Part shown: in pieces, positions 6,714 through 9,166 of the stretch | Position numbering within the stretch: the stretch's first letter is position 1 | Layout: every line of letters starts with the position of its first letter | Source of the DNA: JALYSX01 sp035544315 | GTDB lineage: Bacteria; Vulcanimicrobiota; Vulcanimicrobiia; Vulcanimicrobiales; Vulcanimicrobiaceae | NCBI GenBank assembly: GCA_035544315.1 | Contig: DATKGB010000200.1 | Location: 1-9,166, forward strand | Direction of reading: 5' to 3' | Length of the DNA stretch: 9,166 nucleotides | Notes under the pieces: generated by a model | Seen by the model: the letters and a program-made list of their open reading frames with translations, nothing else | What the model was told of the DNA's origin: nothing | The model's database searches: none | Program-made: the position numbers and the translations under genes

Positions 6714-7772
6714 CTAGGAGAGCGTCAGACGCGCCGCGCCGATCGAAAAGTCCGCCATGCCGTAATAGATATCGAAGATGCGTGGGCCAAGGTCGGCACG
6801 CGGATCGATGCCCGTTGGGAAGACGACGTTATCGACGATGCCGCGGCGCTCGCGATCGGATTCCGGAACCATCACGGGGTGCGGCGAGCGGTACAGTATC
6901 TTGTGCGGTTCGCGCAGATCGTGGACGACGATGCCGGCACAATAGCGAAACTTCGGCGCCGACCCGCTAGCGTCGATGACGTCGACCCCGTGGAACAACG
7001 ACATCCAGCCTTCGGCGATGCGCACGGGCGGCGTCCCGCAGCCGATTTTGATCGAACCCCAGGCCGCATCGGGAGACATGACCAGCGCGCTCTCGGCGAC
7101 TTCGAGCAGATTAGCCGTATCGGCCAACACTGCGGCCAGCGAAACGTAGCCGATGCGAATCGACTCGCGGTCGACAAACGGCAAGCGTTCGATGATCGGA
7201 ATCGCGGCGTGCCCGTCGACTGCCGACAGATGCAACATCGGCCGGTGATAGAACGCTAGCGACTCCACGCCGCTCGGCGAGAACACCGGTTCGGGAAAGA
7301 ACGCCGCATCCTTGTCGTCGCCGATGAGCATGCCCGGTTTGTCGAAACGCATCAAGCCCAATCGAGTCCACGAAATCGCGTCTTGCGAAAGTGCGATGGC
7401 GATGCGCGGACCTTCGGGGCCAAACGCCGTGTACGACATCACGTAACGATCGATCGCGGCAATAAAGGTCGCGCGCGGATCTTCGCAGCCGTATCCGGGA
7501 TGCTCGCGACGTTCGTACGGTGCTTCCGGCTCGAGCACGTAGCCCTCGCGATGCGCGACGATATCGTCGACCGATACGTCCATTCTGACGCGTCCGATGC
7601 GAGAGATATTTCCGGTCATCACGTCGCGCGGGAACAATACTAATTGCCCGTCTCGCGTGCGGGTGCACGCCGGATTGAGAACGCCGTACGCTTCATTTGG
7701 ATCGTCGTTGGGCTCCAACACGAAGGGCAAGCGATCGACGTGTGCGCGCAACGGTTCGGCGGTTTGAATCAA
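6714..7772 (-). CDS. GH130-family glycoside phosphorylase/hydrolase (beta-mannoside type)
   Basis: A 352-residue five-bladed-propeller enzyme of family GH130. Family signs: VLNPACTR near residue 31, LVLFPRD near 44-50, the signature GCEDPRATF (95-103) with the likely catalytic acid D98, SLFHGV near 260, NVVFPTG (315-321) and IYYGMADFSIG (335-345). GH130 members phosphorolyse or hydrolyse beta-1,2- or beta-1,4-mannosidic bonds, for example in mannobiose, mannosyl-glucose or N-glycan cores. Phosphorylases and hydrolases differ in the arginines that hold phosphate, and I cannot assign these with confidence without an alignment, so the reaction is left open. There is no signal peptide, so the enzyme is cytoplasmic, which favours an intracellular phosphorylase. 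Start is TTG 7772-7770, overlapping the racemase stop as TTGA, with GAGGAG at 7782-7777 as a strong ribosome site. Confidence 0.88.
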   Translation of the reverse strand: MIQTAEPLRAHVDRLPFVLEPNDDPNEAYGVLNPACTRTRDGQLVLFPRDVMTGNISRIGRVRMDVSVDDIVAHREGYVLEPEAPYERREHPGYGCEDPRATFIAAIDRYVMSYTAFGPEGPRIAIALSQDAISWTRLGLMRFDKPGMLIGDDKDAAFFPEPVFSPSGVESLAFYHRPMLHLSAVDGHAAIPIIERLPFVDRESIRIGYVSLAAVLADTANLLEVAESALVMSPDAAWGSIKIGCGTPPVRIAEGWMSLFHGVDVIDASGSAPKFRYCAGIVVHDLREPHKILYRSPHPVMVPESDRERRGIVDNVVFPTGIDPRADLGPRIFDIYYGMADFSIGAARLTLS

Positions 7773-8776
7773 CGTTCTCCTCGTATCCGCGAAGCTAGGC
7801 CAAGGTTGGTGATGACTTCGTGAACGCTTCGCCGGGCGACGTCGGCAAAGCGGTCCAAATCGGTATCCTCGTCGATCAGACGAACGCTCCCGTCGGCATC
7901 CGCTCGCTCGATCGGCACGGTCACGTACTGCATGCCAACCGAGAATATATCGTCCATCCCCTTGCCGACGTTAGCGAATCCGTCGGCATAGCCGCAACGA
8001 GCGACCGCGATGCTCGCGTCGGCCGCCAACGCTACGTTCCCATATCCCACCCGCGCGCCGGCGGAAACCCGCTCGGTTCGGACGATCGGCGCCCGGACCG
8101 TCACGGCGCACCGCAGGCCGGGGACCGTCGCGCGGCCCGCGCCGAACAGGCCCGCGCCCAGGCGCGTGCGCTCCCCGACCACGTGGCCCGCGGCAGCAGC
8201 CGCCGTGGCCGCCACGTCGCCGCCGGCCAGCGCAACGCCGGCGGCGCCCAGAATCTCGACAGCCCGGCGGTACGCCGCGACTTGTGAATCGGCCGCATCG
8301 GGGTCGGTGACGTGGGTCCATGGCTCGACCTGGACACCCGCGCGCGCCAGCGACGGCGCGAACGATCGCAATGCATCCAGCGTCACCCCGCTCCAACCCG
8401 CCACCGGCGACACGCCGACGCGAACCAGCGGCACCCGTCCGCGCGCCGCGCCCCACGCGACGACGCGTTCGAGTTCGGCATCGTCGGCGATCGTCGGGAT
8501 ACCGCCGAAATCGAGCACCGCCGCAAGCAGCGACGGGTCGACGGAAGCCAACACCACGACCGGCTTTTTCGTCGCGCCGCGCAGCGCAAAGAGTTCGTCG
8601 GCGTCGCCGACGCAGAATCCGGCAGCGACGCGATCCAGGGCCGCAACGATGCGACGCGCGCCCCAATTGTAACCGTCGGATTTCACGACGGCTCGCACCG
8701 GCAACCCCGTAAAAGCCTGCCACGCTTGCAGATTCCGCTCGATGCGGTGAAGGTCGAGTTCGATCGATGGATGCAC
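7769..8776 (-). CDS. alr: Divergent alanine racemase-family PLP enzyme
   Basis: A fold-type III PLP enzyme, 335 residues from GTG 8776, 14 nt after the upstream stop. The GTG places HPSIELDLHRIERNL at the N-terminus, as in alanine racemases; a GTG at 8884 would add 36 residues overlapping the upstream gene and is unlikely. Matches to the family: VVKSDGYNWG with PLP lysine K32, WTH at 153-155, RLGAGLFGA with R205, RVGYGN with Y245 as the probable second catalytic base, GYADGF at 262-267, and M282. Deviations: the usual DTGM-x-R motif is replaced by VGVSPVAGWSG (120-130); MDQ is MQY (282-284); the C-terminal YE that contacts PLP phosphate appears as HE (319-320); and the protein is about 30 residues shorter than typical. 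The fold and PLP chemistry are secure; D-alanine production for peptidoglycan is likely but not proven, and another amino acid substrate is possible. It is cytoplasmic. Confidence 0.82.
   Translation of the reverse strand: MHPSIELDLHRIERNLQAWQAFTGLPVRAVVKSDGYNWGARRIVAALDRVAAGFCVGDADELFALRGATKKPVVVLASVDPSLLAAVLDFGGIPTIADDAELERVVAWGAARGRVPLVRVGVSPVAGWSGVTLDALRSFAPSLARAGVQVEPWTHVTDPDAADSQVAAYRRAVEILGAAGVALAGGDVAATAAAAAGHVVGERTRLGAGLFGAGRATVPGLRCAVTVRAPIVRTERVSAGARVGYGNVALAADASIAVARCGYADGFANVGKGMDDIFSVGMQYVTVPIERADADGSVRLIDEDTDLDRFADVARRSVHEVITNLGLASRIRGER
7777..7782 (-). promoter_or_regulatory. Shine-Dalgarno site fixing the TTG start of the GH130 gene
   Basis: On the minus strand GAGGAG (7782 down to 7777) is followed by AACG and then TTGA, where TTG is the GH130 start and TGA the stop of the racemase gene. 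A ribosome site this strong explains use of a TTG codon. Confidence 0.75.
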
Positions 8777-8790
8777 GCGAACGACGATCG

Positions 8791-9166
8791 TTACGGCAGC
8801 ACGGTCTTGGCGACCGGTTCGTTCGACGGCGTCACGACTTCGACTGGAACCCCGCGACGATACGCCGCATTGGGCACGATCCACAGCGTGTACGTACGGT
8901 AGTCGCGCGACGGTTCGCCGCCGTCGGCCGGCGCTTCTTCAAACGCGACGACGCGAACGCCGCCGTCGCTGGCCGAAATCGATTCGATCACTTGGCGATA
9001 GCCGGTTCGATGATACGGGCCCATCAATAGCACCACGCCGAACTCCCCGCGGAAGCGGAGGTTGGCCTTGATCCCGAGGCTTCCCAACTGATCGGCGTCG
9101 CGGACCACGGCGATTTGATTTCCGCCCGGGACCGTGGTGGTTCCGTGAGCGTAGGTCTTCCCTCCC
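8791..9166 (-). CDS. PrcB-like domain protein, C-terminal fragment
   Basis: The frame is open from the right window edge to TAA at 8793-8791, about 125 residues, with the true start outside. An internal GTG at 9108 could be mistaken for a start, but the frame continues upstream of it as plausible protein (HGTTTVPGGNQIAVVRDADQ). The middle reads FGVVLLMGPYHRTGYRQVIES, a run of 'D', then VRVVAFEEAPADGG and YRTYTLWIVP; this order of a G-x-(x)-TGY strand, a V-x-E-x-P strand and a final Y-x-(L/V)-x-x-(V/I)-P strand resembles the PrcB C-terminal beta domain. PrcB-like domains are found in exported proteins of uncertain role. Identification rests on this pattern only. Just 14 nt separate its stop from the racemase start, so it belongs to the same transcript. 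Confidence 0.6.
   Translation of the reverse strand, partial: GGKTYAHGTTTVPGGNQIAVVRDADQLGSLGIKANLRFRGEFGVVLLMGPYHRTGYRQVIESISASDGGVRVVAFEEAPADGGEPSRDYRTYTLWIVPNAAYRRGVPVEVVTPSNEPVAKTVLP

Larger units (their letters stand above)
3283..9166 (-). other. Probable seven-gene translationally coupled operon
   Basis: Seven genes are read on the minus strand without room for internal terminators. Junctions in transcription order: 14-nt gap (PrcB-like to racemase), TTGA overlap (racemase to GH130), 8-nt gap (GH130 to the 161-aa protein), 8-nt gap (to prfC), GTGA overlap (prfC to lipoprotein) and TGATG overlap (lipoprotein to dehydratase). Four of the six starts visible here are GTG or TTG. No promoter is visible in the window and none is needed. 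Internal promoters inside coding regions cannot be excluded. Confidence 0.75.

Noticed and set aside
1..9166. CRISPR arrays, tRNA/rRNA genes, insertion sequences, phage or defence modules
   Set aside because: No regularly spaced short repeats, no RNA gene signatures, no terminal inverted repeats, transposase or nuclease motifs were found; nearly every base is accounted for by ordinary coding genes.

Overview
The window is GC-rich (roughly 60-65% by eye), fully bacterial in layout and almost entirely coding. No tRNA, rRNA, CRISPR array, insertion sequence or phage gene was seen. The taxon cannot be fixed from the sequence. The Vgb-type propeller repeats, a secreted BNR-repeat protein of about 1000 residues, lipoproteins and frequent GTG/TTG starts fit a GC-rich environmental lineage such as Candidatus Eremiobacterota/Vulcanimicrobiota. 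That placement is low-confidence inference.

Left part, + strand (1-3282). The 3' end of a gene for a Vgb (streptogramin lyase)-type beta-propeller runs in from the left edge and stops at 223-225. It carries an exact 40-nt repeat. After a 105-bp leader comes a large secreted BNR/Asp-box (sortilin/Vps10-like) beta-propeller protein. Its best start is a GTG at 331 behind an AGGAGG ribosome binding site, which directly gives a signal peptide.

Right part, - strand (9166 down to 3283). Seven genes run in one direction with gaps of at most 14 nt or with overlaps. In transcription order they are: a PrcB-like protein (N-terminus outside the window); a divergent alanine racemase-family enzyme; a GH130 mannoside phosphorylase/hydrolase-family protein; an uncharacterised membrane-anchored protein of 161 aa; peptide chain release factor 3 (prfC); a 127-aa lipoprotein of unknown function; and a PLP-dependent serine/threonine dehydratase of the serine racemase type. 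The junctions include TTGA, GTGA and TGATG overlaps, so this is very probably one translationally coupled operon. Its promoter lies beyond the right edge. The operon and the BNR gene converge with their stop codons abutting at 3282/3283.

How the genes may work together is inference only. Two PLP enzymes that could handle D-amino acids (alanine racemase-like and serine racemase-like) share the transcript with a glycan-active GH130 protein and two small envelope proteins. This is compatible with a cell-envelope theme, with RF3 as a translation housekeeping passenger. I did not find a clear new defence or mobile system. The most unusual points are the divergent racemase, the serine racemase-like residue set in the dehydratase, and the uncharacterised small envelope proteins around prfC.
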